DNA of 64,000 nucleotides from Bretschneidera sinensis (Eukaryota; Streptophyta; Magnoliopsida; Brassicales; Akaniaceae), in NCBI GenBank assembly GCA_023935145.1, contig CM043699.1, positions 69,505,638-69,569,637 of the forward strand, given 5' to 3'. The notes below the pieces were generated by a model. The model was not told where the DNA came from and did no database searches. It saw only the letters and a program-made list of their open reading frames with translations. Both the position numbers and the translations under genes were made by a program. Shown piece by piece: positions 20,334 through 32,069 of this stretch (within the stretch, counting starts at the first letter, position 1; every line of letters begins with the position of its first letter).

Positions 20334-22052
20334 ATGTTTGGTCGGAGATCCCTGAATTTAGAATTGACATCTTTAGATCCCGATTTAGAAAGAACTCTTA
20401 GGAGACAGAAGAAGTCACTTGCTGAACAAGAGACAATTGAGATGAGAGAAAACTTGAGGAACCAAGAGGAACCTGGAGCATGGAACGTGGACTCTACCAC
20501 GTTCCTGAGAGATTTGTTCGCACCAGTTGCGACTAACTCATCTTCCTACATCGTGTTGCCACCCACCAATGCTACCTATTTTGATTTAAAGCCACATGTC
20601 ATCCAACTCCTACCCTCATTTCATGGCTTAGATATTGAAAATCCTTACAACCATGTAAAGAAGTTCAAAGATATTTGTGCCACATTCAAGTTCCAGAACT
20701 TCTCTGAGGAGTCAGTCCATCTTAGACTTTTCCCTTTTTCTCTTTATGATAGAGCTAGGGCATGGTTGGATTCCAACACGTCCGGGTCTATTACATCTTG
20801 GGAAAATCTGCTGAGTAAATTCCATAATAAATTTTTCCCAATGTCTAGAGTGAATGAGTATCGAAAAGAGATTAGTTCTTTCACTCATGAGGAGGATGAG
20901 AAGTTTTCTGAGAGTTGGGAGCGTTTTAAAGAGTTACTGATTAGATGCCCTCCACATGGATATGAGAAGTGGAGACTTGTTCAGTTCTTCTACCAAGGGT
21001 TGACTCAACCCAACCGTAGCATGATCGAGTCTATGAATGGGGGGGCATTCTTAAGTCTGACAGGGGATGAAGCATACAAGGCATTGAACAAGTTGTCTGA
21101 CAACTCGTAGCAGTGGGATTTTTCAAGCTGTCGGGACAAGTCTATTCATGCTCCTAGGAAAGGAGGCATCTATGAGATTAAGGAGGAGACTGACTTGAAG
21201 ATAAAGATAGATGCTCTCACTAAGAAAATTGACGCTCTCACTATAAGCAAGTCCATTAATGCTACCAATACAATTAATGACGATTGCTATTCCATCTGTG
21301 CTAGTCCTATGCATTTAGCACAGAATTGTCCATCTACGCCGGCTTTTGCCGAGTGTCCCACGGAACATGTAAACACTTTCAATGACTATAGGCGGCAATC
21401 AAGTGGATCCTACTTTGAGACTTACAATCCAGGGTGGCGGAACCACCCTAATTTTTCATGGAAGCAGAACTAATCGCTGAATCAGGGAGGAGCCCCTCAT
21501 TATGCTCACAATCAATACCCTCCTGGATTGCCTCCACCAATTACAAGTTATAGTCACTTAGTCCATCCAGCACTAGCATCTGCTTACCATACTCCCACTC
21601 AAGCGCCAACACCAGTTTCACAGTCATTGGAGGACACCTTCAAGGAGTTCATGAAGATGACCGGCCAATTCATCAGCGAAGTGAAGAGCGTGACAATAGT
21701 AAACACCCAAGCGATTGCCAATCTAGAGAGTCAAATGGGGCAAATCACAAGTCACTTGGGTGAGAGAGAGAAGGGGAAGATCCCTAGTCAGCCCGTGCCC
21801 AACCCGAAAGGACAATTTATGTTTGGGAGTTCATCAACTCCTACGCACGGGGAGGAACAAGTACAGTCGATTGTCACACTGAGGTCTGGGAGACAAGTGG
21901 ACAATCGAGTGGAAGATAGCCCTGCTATGCAGCAAGGGCAAGGGAGTGGCAACAAAGAGAAGAGAGATGCTGAGCCATCTACAGCCATACCTACTGAGAA
22001 AGACCCTCCTAGGTCATTTGTACCTAGAGTGCCTTACCCCAACAGACTATAG
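20334..22052 (+). pseudogene. Athila-A gag
   Basis: The first frame (258 codons from ATG 20334) holds the Athila gag core: YFDLKPHVIQLLPSFHGLD, ENPYNHVKKFKDICATF, LRLFPFSLYDRARAWL, NKFFPMSRVNEYRKEISSF, and VQFFYQGLTQPNRSMIESM with a terminal EAYKALNKLSDNS. A stop (21108-21110) sits where Gln is usual. The same frame then continues (21195-21473) with a degenerate knuckle region (DDCYSICASPMHLAQNCPS) and NPGWRNHPNFSWKQN, another stop in place of Gln, then a Pro/Gln-rich part with QSLEDTFKEFMKMTGQFISE and ANLESQMGQITSHL (21528-22052). Gag would form the virus-like particle. The start is the ATG 150 bases after the PBS. Confidence 0.88.
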
Positions 22053-23050
22053 GCGCCCAAGAAAGGAGGAAAGTATGAGGAAATTCTGTAGGTATTCAAA
22101 CAGGTCCAAATCAATATCCCATTTTTGGATGTCATCCATCAAGTGCCATCATATGCCAAGTTTTTAAAGGACTTGGTCACTATCAAGAGGAGGAAAAATG
22201 TCCCAAAGAAGGCATTTTTGACCGAGCAGGTCAGCTCAATCCTTCAGTGCAAGCTACCCATTAAGTATAAGGACCCGGGGTGTCCTACAATCTCTTGCAC
22301 GATAGGAGTCAGCCATATTGAGAGGGTTTTTTTGGATCTAGGGGCGAGTGTGAATCTTCTACCCTACTCAGTCTATTTGTAGTTGTGGTTAGGAGAATTG
22401 AAGCCCACATCCACGACGCTTCAATTGGCTGACAGGTCAGTGAAAAGACCACGGGGAATAGTTTAGGATGTCTTGATAAAAGTAGATAAATTCTATTTCC
22501 CAGTGTATTTTATTGTGCTTGACACAGAGCCAGAATGTAGGGATTCAAATACCGGTGATTCTAGGTCGATGATTCTTAGCCACGGCTAATGCCCTAATCA
22601 ATTGTAGGATAGGGGTGATGAAGATCTCCTTCGAGAATATGACAGTGGAGTTAAACATCTTTGATATCACTAGGCAACTACTGGAGTATGATGAAGTGAG
22701 AAATGTATGCTTGATAGAGGAGATTCTTGAGGAGACTGTGGACGAATCAAGCATTGAGGATCCCTTGGAGGCGTTTTGCTCACTTTGGAGAGGACTTGGG
22801 CTTAGATAAGCTACTCGAGAAAGTGAATGCCCTTTTGGAGTCTGATCCTCAAGAAAGCAATGAGACAGAGGATACCACCGAACCTGAAACCCCCAAGAAG
22901 GAACTTAAGCCTTTACCAGATAATCTTAAGTATAAGTTCCTAGGTTCAGCCAATAGTTTGCTTGTGATTATAGCTTCAGATTTGGGTGAAGCTCAAAAGG
23001 AGAAATTATTAGATGTCTTAAGAGAGCACAAGGAAGCTATCGGGTAGACT
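22053..23050 (+). pseudogene. Athila-A protease region
   Basis: The fragments are QINIPFLDVIHQVPSYAKFL, LPIKYKDPGCPTISCTIGVS, then FLDLGASVNLLPYSVY, where the usual DLGAS active-site loop is kept, and TTLQLADRSVKRPRGIV. A second block, PVYFIVLDTEPE, precedes the pre-RT acidic region that ends KPLPDNLKYKFLG (22727-23047). Stops in place of Gln or Glu occur near 22051, 22091, 22380 and 22465, and a frameshift near 22550 breaks the frame. Confidence 0.85.
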
Positions 23051-24480
23051 ATTGAGGATATCAGGGGAATCAGCCCCTCGGTGGTGATGCACAAGACACA
23101 TTTGGAAGAGAATGCCAAGCCATCGAGAGAGCCACAAAGAAGGCTCAATCCAGCTATGCAAGAGGTTGTGAGGGCAAAAATAATTAAGTTGTTATATGCA
23201 GGGATCATTTATCCCATCTCTGATAGCTAGTGGGTGAGCCCGATTCATGTCGTGCCCAAGTGAGCGGGATTGATGGTAGTAAAGAATAAGGATGACGAGT
23301 TGGTGCCAACTCGTATTCAGTCAGGGTGGAGAGTGTGTATAGACTACCGTAAGCTGAACGCTGCCACAAGGAATGATCATTTTCCACTCCCATTTATTAA
23401 TCAGATGGTGGAGCGTTTGGCTGGGCACGAGTATTATTGCTTTTTGGATGGTTATTCTGGATATAACTAGGTCCCCATAGACCCCGAAGATCAGGAGAAG
23501 ACGACGTTTACTTGTCCTTTTAGGATTTTCTTCTATCGTCGCATGCCCTTTGGGTTATGCAATGCACCCGCTACTTTTCAGCGGTGCATGGTCAGTATAT
23601 TTTCTGACATGGTAGAGTGATTCTTAGAGATTTTCATGGACAACTTCTCCGTCTTCGGTTCAACATTTGAGGAGTGCCTGCACCGTATCACTTTGGTTTT
23701 AATGCGGTGCAAGGAGAAGAACCTAGTGCTTAATTGGGAGAAGTGCCATTTTATGGTTAAGCAAGGCATTGTACTAGGGCATGTCATATCTCATTAGGGG
23801 ATTGAGGTCGACAAAGCGAAGGTGGACCTGATTTCCAACCTTCCACCCCCACGTACAGTGAAGGAGTTTCGATTTTTTTAGGCCATGCAGGCTTCTACAG
23901 GCGATTTATCTAGAATTTCAGCAAGATCGCCAGGCCCTTGTGCAAGTTATTGCTGAAAGATGCCCTATTTCTATTTGATAAGGATTATAAGAAAGCATTT
24001 AGGGATCTGAAGAAGATTCTGACGTCCACACCCATTATTCAGCCACCCAATTGAGGTGTGCCCTTTGAGATTATTTGTGACGCATCAGACTATGCTGTTG
24101 GAGTTGTTTTGGGGCAGTGTGTTGATAAACTTCCCTATGTTATCTACTATGCAAGTCGAACTCTAAATGATGCACAACTCAATTACTCTACCATTGAAAA
24201 GGAATTGCTAGCAGTCGTTTTTGCATTAGACAAGTTCAGATCCTAGTTGTTAGGATCTAAAGTCATTATCTACTCGGACCATGCAGCATTGAAGTATCTT
24301 TTCTCTAAAAAAGATGCTAAATCTCGTCTTATCCGATGGATCATGCTACTTCAAGAAAGGTTCCGAAAATATGGTGGCAGACCATTTTTCTAGATTGATT
24401 GTGGATTTCATTGAGGTCACCACTCCCATTTCTAAGACCTTTCTTGATGAGTAATTGATGCACATCGCTCACAATCCCGT
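23051..24480 (+). pseudogene. Athila-A reverse transcriptase and RNase H
   Basis: RT blocks appear in order: the pre-RT MHKTHLEENAKPSREPQRRL near 23090, VPTRIQSGWRVCIDYRKLNA with NDHFPLPFINQMVERLAGH (23300-23430), YYCFLDGYSGYN, then FRIFFYRRMPFGLCNAPATF-like codons and the catalytic region (FMDNFSVFGSTFEECL) near 23630-23680. RNase H starts FEIICDASDYAVGVVLGQ (24064-24117), with YASRTLNDAQLNYSTIEKEL. Conserved Trp, Gln and Arg codons are replaced by stops (for example near 23470, 23620, 24244). The catalytic region is read through a changed frame, so residue-level statements there are tentative. Confidence 0.85.
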
Positions 24481-25774
24481 GCCATGGTTTGCTGATATAG
24501 TGAACTACCTTGTCACTGGTCAAATGCCTTTGCATTGGGGGCAACAAGATAAATCAAAGTTTTTAGTAATGTAAAACATTTTTTCTGGGATGATTCTTAC
24601 CTGTTCAAGTATTGTCCCGATCAAATCATCAAAAGGTGTATTCCTGAGCATGACCAATCTAATGTCATCGCCTTCTGTCATGATCATGCTTGTGGGGGCC
24701 ATTTCAGTGCTAAAAAGACCGCTATAAAGATTTTGCAGTGTGGATTCTATTGGCCTACCCTGTTCAGAGACTCACACTTACTGTGTATCTTGTGAGCGTT
24801 GCCAAAAGCTAGGGAGTATTTCTAGGAGGAATATGATGCTCCTCAACCCCATTCTGGTTGTTGAGATTTTTGATGTGTGGGGCATTGATTTTATGGGACC
24901 TTTCCCAAACTCCTTTGGCTATCTGTACATTCTAGTTGCTGTGGACTATCTGTCCAAATGGGTGGAAGCAGTTGCATGCAAGACCAATGACCATAGAGTT
25001 GTGGTCCAATTTTTGAAGAACAATATCTTTGCTCGTTTTGGTACGCCTCGAGCAATTATAAGTGATAGAGGTAAGCATTTTTGCAACAGGATTTTTGAGA
25101 AGTTGATGAAGAAGTATTTTATCACACACAAAGTTGCCACCCCGTATCACCCACAGACGAGTGGACAAGTGGAAATTTCCAATCGCGAGATTAAGCAAAT
25201 TTTGGAGAAAATTGTGAACCCTAATATAAAGGACTGGTCTCTGCGATTGACTAATGCACTGTGGGCATATCGAACAGCATTCAAGACGCCAATTGGCATG
25301 TCTCCATACCATATTGTGTACGGAAAGGCGTGTCACCTTCCAGTCAAATTAGAGCATAGAGCCTATTGGGCTATCAAACAGCTGAACCTTAATCATTTAA
25401 AGGCTGAATCCCAAAGGAAGCTCCAACTCAATGAATTAGAGGAGTTGCGAAATGATGCATATGAGTGTGCACGGTCATACAAAGGACAAATGAAGAAGAC
25501 TAATGACCAAAACATTTTGAGACGAGCTTTTCAGCTGGGTCAAAAAGTTTTTCTTTACAACTCATGCCTGCATCTTTTCCCAGGCAATCTCAAGTCTCGA
25601 TGGACCGGCCCCGTTATTATTCGGTCAATTTTTCCTCATGGGGCCATTAAGATTGAGGATCCAAAGAATAGTAACACTTTCAAGGTAAATGGGCAGAAGC
25701 TAAAACCATTCTTGGAGTTGAGGAGTCCGGACATTGAGACGATATTGTTGACAGATCCTATTTACTCTGATTGA
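24481..25774 (+). pseudogene. Athila-A integrase
   Basis: The zinc-binding part lies before 24740, with H...H near 24640-24700 and [17 protein letters not shown] near 24782-24830. The 344-codon open frame 24740-25774 covers the catalytic core: [20 protein letters not shown] (first Asp), [19 protein letters not shown] (second Asp), [20 protein letters not shown] (the Glu), and [20 protein letters not shown]. The GPY/F-like end is [20 protein letters not shown] with [13 protein letters not shown]. This is the best-preserved gene of the element, with the DDE residues intact. The true start is upstream, in the RNase H junction, so the 24740 ATG is not a natural start. Confidence 0.88.
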
Positions 25775-27075
25775 GGGTCATCTACTAAGGAGAGTCTGGC
25801 TGAAGACTTTAAACTTAGCACTCATGGGAGGCACCCCACAGCTTATCTTTTTATTTGTTTATTATTTTACATATTTATGCTTAATGTTTGTTTCCAGTAT
25901 TTTTTGTTTTCTAGTCTTTATTTTTCAGGGACAACGCGTACTGCAGATCAAGTTTGGGGGTATGCTATGAGCCATACCAGCCAGATAGTTCTCAATATCC
26001 CAGGTCAACTCTTTCCATATTATTCACACATTGGGGTCAATGTGTAATTTAAGTTTGGGGGTATGGGCGACACATTACACACACTTTTTCCTAATTTGTT
26101 GTTGTATTTTTTAATGCATGCTCATGTTATTTTGAAATTTTGGTTGATCTAAACAATTTCGGTGATGTGATTCATTGGTGAGCTTAAATTTTGGAACACA
26201 TGATCTGTTGATAAAGTTTTAAAATTTAGTTACTTATTTGAGGCATTTGAGAATTCACATGTTTGATCTCGAATCTAACACAAGCACATTAGTACGCATT
26301 ATGTGAGGTATGACATGTGATTTTAATGTGTACATTTCTGTCTCAACTGAAACTGGATGACTTGTTGGATTAACACTTTGGCATATAATAAAAATAAAAT
26401 AAAATAAAATAATGATGAATGAAAATAATGATCATAAATAAACTTTTCACTGAGTAACTGGACCTCTTGCCTCAGTAAGCAGTGAGTGTTCACGTCAAAA
26501 GGTTGGAATTTTGTTTAATAGTATTAAGGCCAGTTTAATTTCGTAGCCTTTTTGACTCGAATTAGTAAGTCCTAAAGGGTGTCTGTACACCTAATGCCCT
26601 AAAACCATCTGGTTTGGGAGTCATTGACTCAACACTCGCTACATGGGTAAATTAGAAAGCTTAAGGGAACTAAACATAGCTGAGCCTTATTATTATAATA
26701 AAATAAAAAATAAAAAATAAAAACTATGCCATTTTCATTCATTCTGATGGGAAATGCGGAATCTTAAGACATAGAGACCTTACACATTGGACTCATTCGG
26801 AAGCTTCATTTCTATTTGCTAATTCACTTTTCACTGAGTCAGACTTATGATGCATTAGCCTGCCTTTTGTAAGTAATTAGATTTTAACATTTTTATTCAT
26901 TGCGAAAATGGGTTTATCTTTTTAAGCTTGCTCATGAATCATTATCATGATGGTGTGTGCTCCTAAAATCTTTGGATACCATGAGATATGAACTTATCTT
27001 TATATTTTTTGTTTTTCATTTAGTTTTTAGTTTCGTATTGCTATGGGACTAGCAATATGTAAGTTTGGGGGTGTT
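25775..27075 (+). other. Athila-A 3' noncoding region with three polypurine-like motifs
   Basis: This is 1.3 kb without a coding frame. The motif aagtttgggggt occurs at 25950-25961, 26051-26062 and, as the true polypurine tract against the LTR, at 27061-27072. Athila-B shows the same three motifs in the same order. No envelope-like frame is seen. Confidence 0.8.
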
Positions 27076-28423
27076 TGATGAGTGCTAAATATTACATTTT
27101 TAGCCCCTTAGTTTACATCTATTGAGTTCTTAATTATGTTATTTCGTGCTATTTTATCTATTTTCTGTGTTTTCTGTGTTTTTATAGGTTTTGGAATAAA
27201 ATGAAGCAATGTGGAAACTTCAGGGCTTAAAGAGCAAAGCTGAGGATGCCTAGTGCGATCGAGCGCATAGGACGTGCGATCGATCGCACCTGCGATCATG
27301 CGCACACGGCATGAGATCAATCGCACCTGCACTTGAGTGCACCAGACTTGCGATCGATCGCAAGTGACTCGCACATCCCACATTGGAAAGGAAACATTTG
27401 ATACTGCATATATATTACAGCGCACTGTGATGCGCTCGAGCGCAATAGGACTGCGATCGATCGCAGTTGACTCGCACATCCCACATCGGATAGGAAGCAT
27501 TTACAGCGCGCCAAACGCATTGTATCGCACTATGTTGCGATCGATCGCACCAGACTTGCGATCGATCGTAAAGAGACAGTATCCCACATCAAATTTACAG
27601 CTCATTGTACTCCTAGAATTCCCTTTTATAAACACTATCTCACCTCATTATTCAGTGTGCAGTCTGGTGGATTTCTACTAGCATTCTAGTAGATCTCCTA
27701 AATGCTTTTGCCACCACCGGGGGAAGTGCTGCCCAACAGCGTGTGGAATTTCTCCCAATGTACAGTCAGTTTTAATTCTTTTCAAGTTTTTAATGCTTAG
27801 AACTTTTTATTGTGAAATTTAGTTTCATGATGATGGGTGGCTAAAATCTTCAACTAAGGTTGAAGATGAAGCTCGCCATTGTTTAGCATTATATTTTCAG
27901 ATATGTTTATACAATTCTGATATGTTTAGTTTAAATGTTCTATTTCAATTGTTTAAGTAAATTCTTACGATTGATAGTTTTTAATTATTCTGTTGGATAT
28001 TTTGTGTGATTCATCCGATGGATACATCGAATCCTTTTCGATTAAATTAAATTTTCTTTATGATTTGTTAAAAGCGGATACATTGGATGCTTTTGGTTTA
28101 ATTGGGATATTCGTTGTTTTTTGTTTAAGTTGGATTCATGGAATGTTTGGATAGATTATATAGGACATGAAGATATATGCTTTACTTTGGTTGGGTGGAT
28201 TCGAAAACCTTAGTGTTTTCATCATTAGTTATTAAATGAATTTAGTTTAGTTTATATTTGTTTTGAAAAAATATAATTCACAATTCGGAACTAGGTTAAA
28301 ATAAGGTTACTTTAGATAAAAAGCTATTTTCACAACGCACTCCCTGTGGATTCGACCTCGCACTTGCACAACATTATATTGCAAACGATTCGTGCGCTTG
28401 CGAGTAATTTAAAACTCACAACA
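27076..28423 (+). repeat. 3' LTR of Athila-A
   Basis: The LTR is 1348 bp and collinear with the 5' LTR. In the first 290 bp I count about 16 differences, nearly all transitions and clustered in the CG-rich palindrome block. Confidence 0.93.
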
Positions 28424-29943
28424 GCACCCCTAAGAGATCTATCTTTTGTATAACAAACATCAGTGTGAACCAAATCCAAAACAACATTACATCTAGAATG
28501 AGGAGTTCTAAGGAATGAAATTCTTCTTGGTTTTCCAGTTAAGCAATGAACACAAGTTTTCAGAGGCGCACCTTTTATGGGAGGTAATGTTTGCTTTCTA
28601 TATAGAATCTAGAGCCCTTTCTCACTTATGTAACCAAGCTACTTATGCCACAACTCAATGGACTCATCTTCAACTACATTCACCTAGTTTTGACGTGGCT
28701 TAACTTGCAATCTATAAATGTGCTCAATCTTCTTTTCCTCTTGGAAGAATCAATGAGACTCTAGAGAGCTTCCACACTCCACATTTGAAGTTACTCTCAT
28801 AGCCCTCATTATGAAGTTGAGTAGTGGAGATTAGATTAAAACAAATGTCAGGAACATGTTTAGAATATTTCAGGAGAATTTTGTATCCAGTATTGGTTTC
28901 GATTCAAATATCTACCACACCGATAACTTTACACGAAGCACCACTAGCTATTTTCACAAAGCCAAAATCACCAGCAAAATAGGTTGAAAATAAATATATG
29001 TGAGAAATAATATGAGAAGTAGCACTTGTGTTAGCTACCCAAGTAGGGTCATCACATGTGAGATTAACAAGAGCATCATCACAAACAATAATAACATTAG
29101 CATCAAATGCAACTGCAGCTGTACCACTGCCATCTTTCTTTTTTTTTTCTTTTTTTTTGGCTTATTTTGCTCACTCTTCATTTTCCTACAATTAGGCCTA
29201 ATATGACCATACTTGTTACAATAATGACATATAACTCTTTTTCTAGACTTTGATCTCCATCTAGGCTTATCTCTTGATTTATCATGACTGTTAGAAGGTT
29301 TTCTGCTTTTACTTCTCCCTTTACTCTCTATAACTAGTGCCTCGGCCTCAAAAGAGATTCCCTGGTCTTTTCTAGTTTTTTTTTTATTAAACATGTTGCC
29401 TTTAACATGTGCCAATGTTAACTTCTCATCATCAATAGAATTACTAATTGATACCACCAATGTATCCTTACTATCGAGAAATGAAGCCAACAATAACAAG
29501 GCCTACAACTTATCATCAAACACAAGCTTCAAGATAGTCAACTGATTCAATAGCCTCTTAAATTCATTCAAGTGTTCTGGAACTGAGCAACCCTCTTTTT
29601 ATTTCAGATTTATAAGTTTCTTGATGATAAAAGCCTTGTTCTGAGTAGACTTTCTTTCATACATAGATTCTAGCTTCTTGTAAAGTGCAGTTGCATTAGT
29701 CTTAGTAGCTACATAATGAAATACACTCTGATCAATACATAGTCGAATCACCTCAACAACTTACCTCTGCAAAAGCTTCCAATCTTCATTAGTTTTACTT
29801 GTCAGTTTAATTCCATCACATTCAATAGGGCCATACATATCCTTACCATATAGCAAATTCAACATCCTAGGTTTTCAAATTGAGTAATTGATGGCAATGA
29901 GTTTAATCATAGAACCTGAACCAAAACCTGAACTCTCCGCCAT
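28424..29943 (-). pseudogene. Copia-A gag, protease and integrase N-terminal part
   Basis: On the minus strand the start is ATG at 29943 (MAESSGFGSGSMIKL), after the PBS-proximal leader. UBN2-type gag fragments follow (LYGKDMYGPIECDGIKL, HLNEFKRLLNQLTILKLVFD, LLLLASFLDSKDTLVVSISN), then a basic region and a complete knuckle CHYCNKYGHIRPNC near 29175-29220. The protease remnant reads NTSATSHIISH, where DTGAS is usual. The integrase N-terminal zinc region is degraded (28430-28700), and the last codons before Athila-A are VHTDVCYTKDRSLRGA, holding the first catalytic Asp. Stops are present throughout. Confidence 0.83.
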
Positions 29944-30369
29944 TTTAATTCACAACCCAATCAATGAAAAGCTTTGATACCACTTGTTAAGGTTGGGAGT
30001 ACTTCACATGATGGGAGATCACACGAATATAGGCTTGATATACATGGATGGACACCAATATGACTGAAAAGCTTCAGCTCATGAGCCTTGAGCTCAAACT
30101 ATGTATATAACCCACTTTTATTTTTTTTATTTCTTTCTGATGTGGGATAACTCGCATATGGATATCCTAAATAATCTCCCACTCATGTGTGAGTTATATA
30201 CCAAGCTCCTCATTGAATAAAATCATTGGACACTCGATCAACAGGAGAAGCCAAACCAAACTCAACCATGGAAGAGATAAACCAGAGAAGTCCACTCAGG
30301 GCAGATAACCGTGTGCACACACATGTTTCTCATACATAGACCAATTCGAACCAAGCTCTGATACCACTT
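29944..30369 (-). other. Copia-A leader and primer-binding site
   Basis: The PBS is at 30355-30366 (TGGTATCAGAGC on the minus strand), three bases from the 5' LTR, an exact initiator tRNA-Met complement. The rest is an untranslated leader of about 400 bp with no reading frame, and it includes a second TGGTATCAAAGC copy at 29972-29983 close to the gag start. Confidence 0.75.
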
Positions 30370-30988
30370 TGTTAGGAAACAAAGAACTATTTTTTTCCAC
30401 TTTGTGTGAATAAAATAGGCAAAATAACAATACCAAATAACAATAGCAAAAAAATATAATCAAACTACCAAAATCAAGACACTAAAATTTTACGTGGAAA
30501 ACCCCTTCAATGTGAAAGCGAAAAACCATGGGACCTAATCTAAGCAAAATCTCTACTATAATATAATGGGAGTACAAAGTATATTCTCTAGATCAACTAG
30601 AGGATCAAAAAATAATTTATCGTCACCCAAAAGGTGGATTTCAACAATAATCTACCAAACAAAAATTAAACTAATCTCACCGAAACAAGTTGTAATAGAA
30701 GAATTGCGAATAAACAAAATACATCAACTTGAAGCTCTCACCACATAGAAATAAAACCCAAAATTTGAGCTTAAACTACGATGAAATCGACCTTCAAATT
30801 GGATCAAAACAGTAAGTAACGCCCAAAAAAATATTTACTCCAAAACTGCTTCGGCGACTATAGAGAAAAGAAAGAAAACTCGTATCTGTAAAGAAAATAA
30901 TTTTGTCTCTTTATATATTAGTGGCCTTAAGGCCACGTAAGTATTATTTGTTTATTTTATGTTGGCCTTCACATAGGAGGGACCATCT

Positions 30989-30993
<5 letters not shown>
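30370..30993 (-). repeat. 5' LTR of Copia-A
   Basis: The LTR is 624 bp. On the minus strand it begins TGTTGAGATGGTCCCTCC and ends CCTAACA next to the PBS. It is directly followed on the + strand by a (TA)n run. Confidence 0.87.

Positions 30994-31047
<54 letters not shown>
30993..31047. repeat. (TA)n microsatellite at right edge of Copia-A
   Basis: About 27 TA units directly follow the LTR terminus. This pairs with the TA run at 12517-12553. Confidence 0.92.
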
Positions 31048-31051
<4 letters not shown>

Positions 31052-31261
31052 CAATACTTTAATTGTAAGTTAGCATTATATACCAATATTTAGGACAAAA
31101 ATACTCTATAGTTCTCCTTGGAATGTCATCAAAGTAGACATTTTCGGGTATTTAAAAAAAAACTTCTTTTCCTCTACCTAGGAAAACACTATAGGGTAAT
31201 GACTGCCATGTGCAGTAGACGATGTGTGGAGCCCGTGCGATTGATTCCTATGGAATCACGC
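31048..31261. mobile_element. Left arm of a candidate inverted-repeat DNA element
   Basis: Bases 31061-31087 are an exact inverted match (27 of 27) to 42122-42148, with weaker matching for about 15 bases on either side. With Gypsy-B removed, the arms lie about 0.5 kb apart and would bound an element of about 0.6 kb. No transposase is seen. Confidence 0.5.
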
Positions 31262-31734
31262 TGGCAGGTGGAAGAAAGAAAGAAATAAAAAAAATGAAAG
31301 AAATGGAACAAAAAAAAGAGAATAAACCAAAAAGAAGAAATTCACTTTTCGAGTAAGTGAGAGCTCCATAGGATTTCTGAAAGAAATGCCTCAATACTTC
31401 TCTATTCAGTGTCCTCTCAATAGGCTAATTACAAGTATTTATATAGTGCACATCCTCTGATCAGTTAGTTAGAAATCTATAATAGAACTGTAACAGATTT
31501 ATAACTAACTTCTAACTACTATGCTGAAGTGTCTTGATCCATGTGCTCATTCTGAGTGTAGGCACTATCTTTGTACTTATGTTCATTGTAGTGTGCACTC
31601 TTCTTGACTCAATGTACAATCCACCAGTGCTAGTGTGCACCTCTTCTAGCTCAGTGTGCATTTAGCCTACGCTCGTTTAAATTTCTTACAGGTAAGAATT
31701 CTACTCTTCCTGGTCTATCTATAGGACTGTATCA
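31262..31734 (-). repeat. 3' LTR of Gypsy-B
   Basis: The LTR is 473 bp, tggcaggtgg...gactgtatca on +. Its inner edge meets a polypurine tract (aaggaggcaggaa on the minus strand, 31735-31747). It carries an AAAG-rich run near its left end. Confidence 0.85.
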
Positions 31735-32064
31735 TTCCTGCCTCCTTGGACACCAAATTTTTCCTCAAGGTTGAGGGATGGGTATAGTTAAGAAAACTCA
31801 GAGAGGTTTTCCTAAGAGGAATCTATCTTTCCCACTGTACCAGCACTTGGGGAATCAATCTGCCTTTGAAGATAATTTTTCTTTGAGTAATGAAAGCTTA
31901 AGAGAGAATCAATGGTTGATTGTTGATGCTATGTGAAGGTAGGGAACTGATCTGGGATAGTGTGGTAGGACTATTGTAAGGCTTGACTTTAGAAATATGG
32001 AAAACTGGGTGGATTTTACTGTTCACAAGAAGTTTTAATTTATAAGCCACCTTGCTAACCCGTT
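31735..32064 (-). pseudogene. Gypsy-B integrase C-terminus with chromodomain-like tail
   Basis: On the minus strand: VAYKL, then SKIHPVFHISKVKPY, the typical end of the integrase C-terminal domain, followed about 40 codons later by QRKIIFKGRLIPQVLVQWER, which resembles a chromodomain start (xxVLVQW). The Trp-Glu part that normally follows is degraded. This places Gypsy-B among chromoviruses. The rest of the integrase lies beyond Copia-B, from 37033. Confidence 0.75.
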
Positions 32065-32069
32065 GAATG

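Larger units (their letters stand above)
18815..28423 (+). mobile_element. Athila-A: Ty3/Gypsy Athila-lineage element in Copia-A
   Basis: The LTRs (18815-20164 and 27076-28423) are both TG...CA, and the 5-bp duplication gcacc flanks the element (18810-18814, 28424-28428). The PBS is of tRNA-Asp type. The order gag, protease, RT, RNase H, integrase is that of Gypsy, and the protease block (LDLGASVNLLPYSVY, TLQLADRSVKRPRGIV) is characteristic of Athila. No envelope-like frame is present in the 1.3 kb between integrase and 3' LTR. Coding parts carry many stops, often where Gln (CAA/CAG) is conserved. Confidence 0.93.
12555..30993 (-). mobile_element. Copia-A: Ty1/Copia element holding two nested Gypsy elements
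   Basis: Related LTRs lie at 12555-13145 and 30370-30993. Read on the minus strand the order is 5' LTR, PBS, gag, protease, integrase, RT, RNase H, 3' LTR. Athila-A interrupts the integrase (18815-28423) and element X interrupts the RT region (14041-16745), with a 445-bp stretch of RT present on both sides of X. Without the insertions Copia-A is about 6 kb. Its 3' LTR lacks about 34 bp of its outer end relative to the 5' LTR. All genes are broken. Confidence 0.88.

Noticed and set aside
25775..27075. Envelope-like gene in Athila-A
   Set aside because: Looked for because some Athila elements carry one. No frame, signal peptide or membrane segment is present.
27337..27681. 114-codon frame on + in the Athila-A 3' LTR, and similar frames on both strands in each LTR
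   Set aside because: They follow the palindrome block, occur in both LTRs with different lengths and carry no known motif. Chance frames in CG-rich repeats.
29972..29983. A second PBS in the Copia-A leader marking another LTR border
   Set aside because: TGGTATCAAAGC on the minus strand occurs close to the gag start, but no LTR end lies beside it. The site at 30355 abuts the LTR and is the real one.
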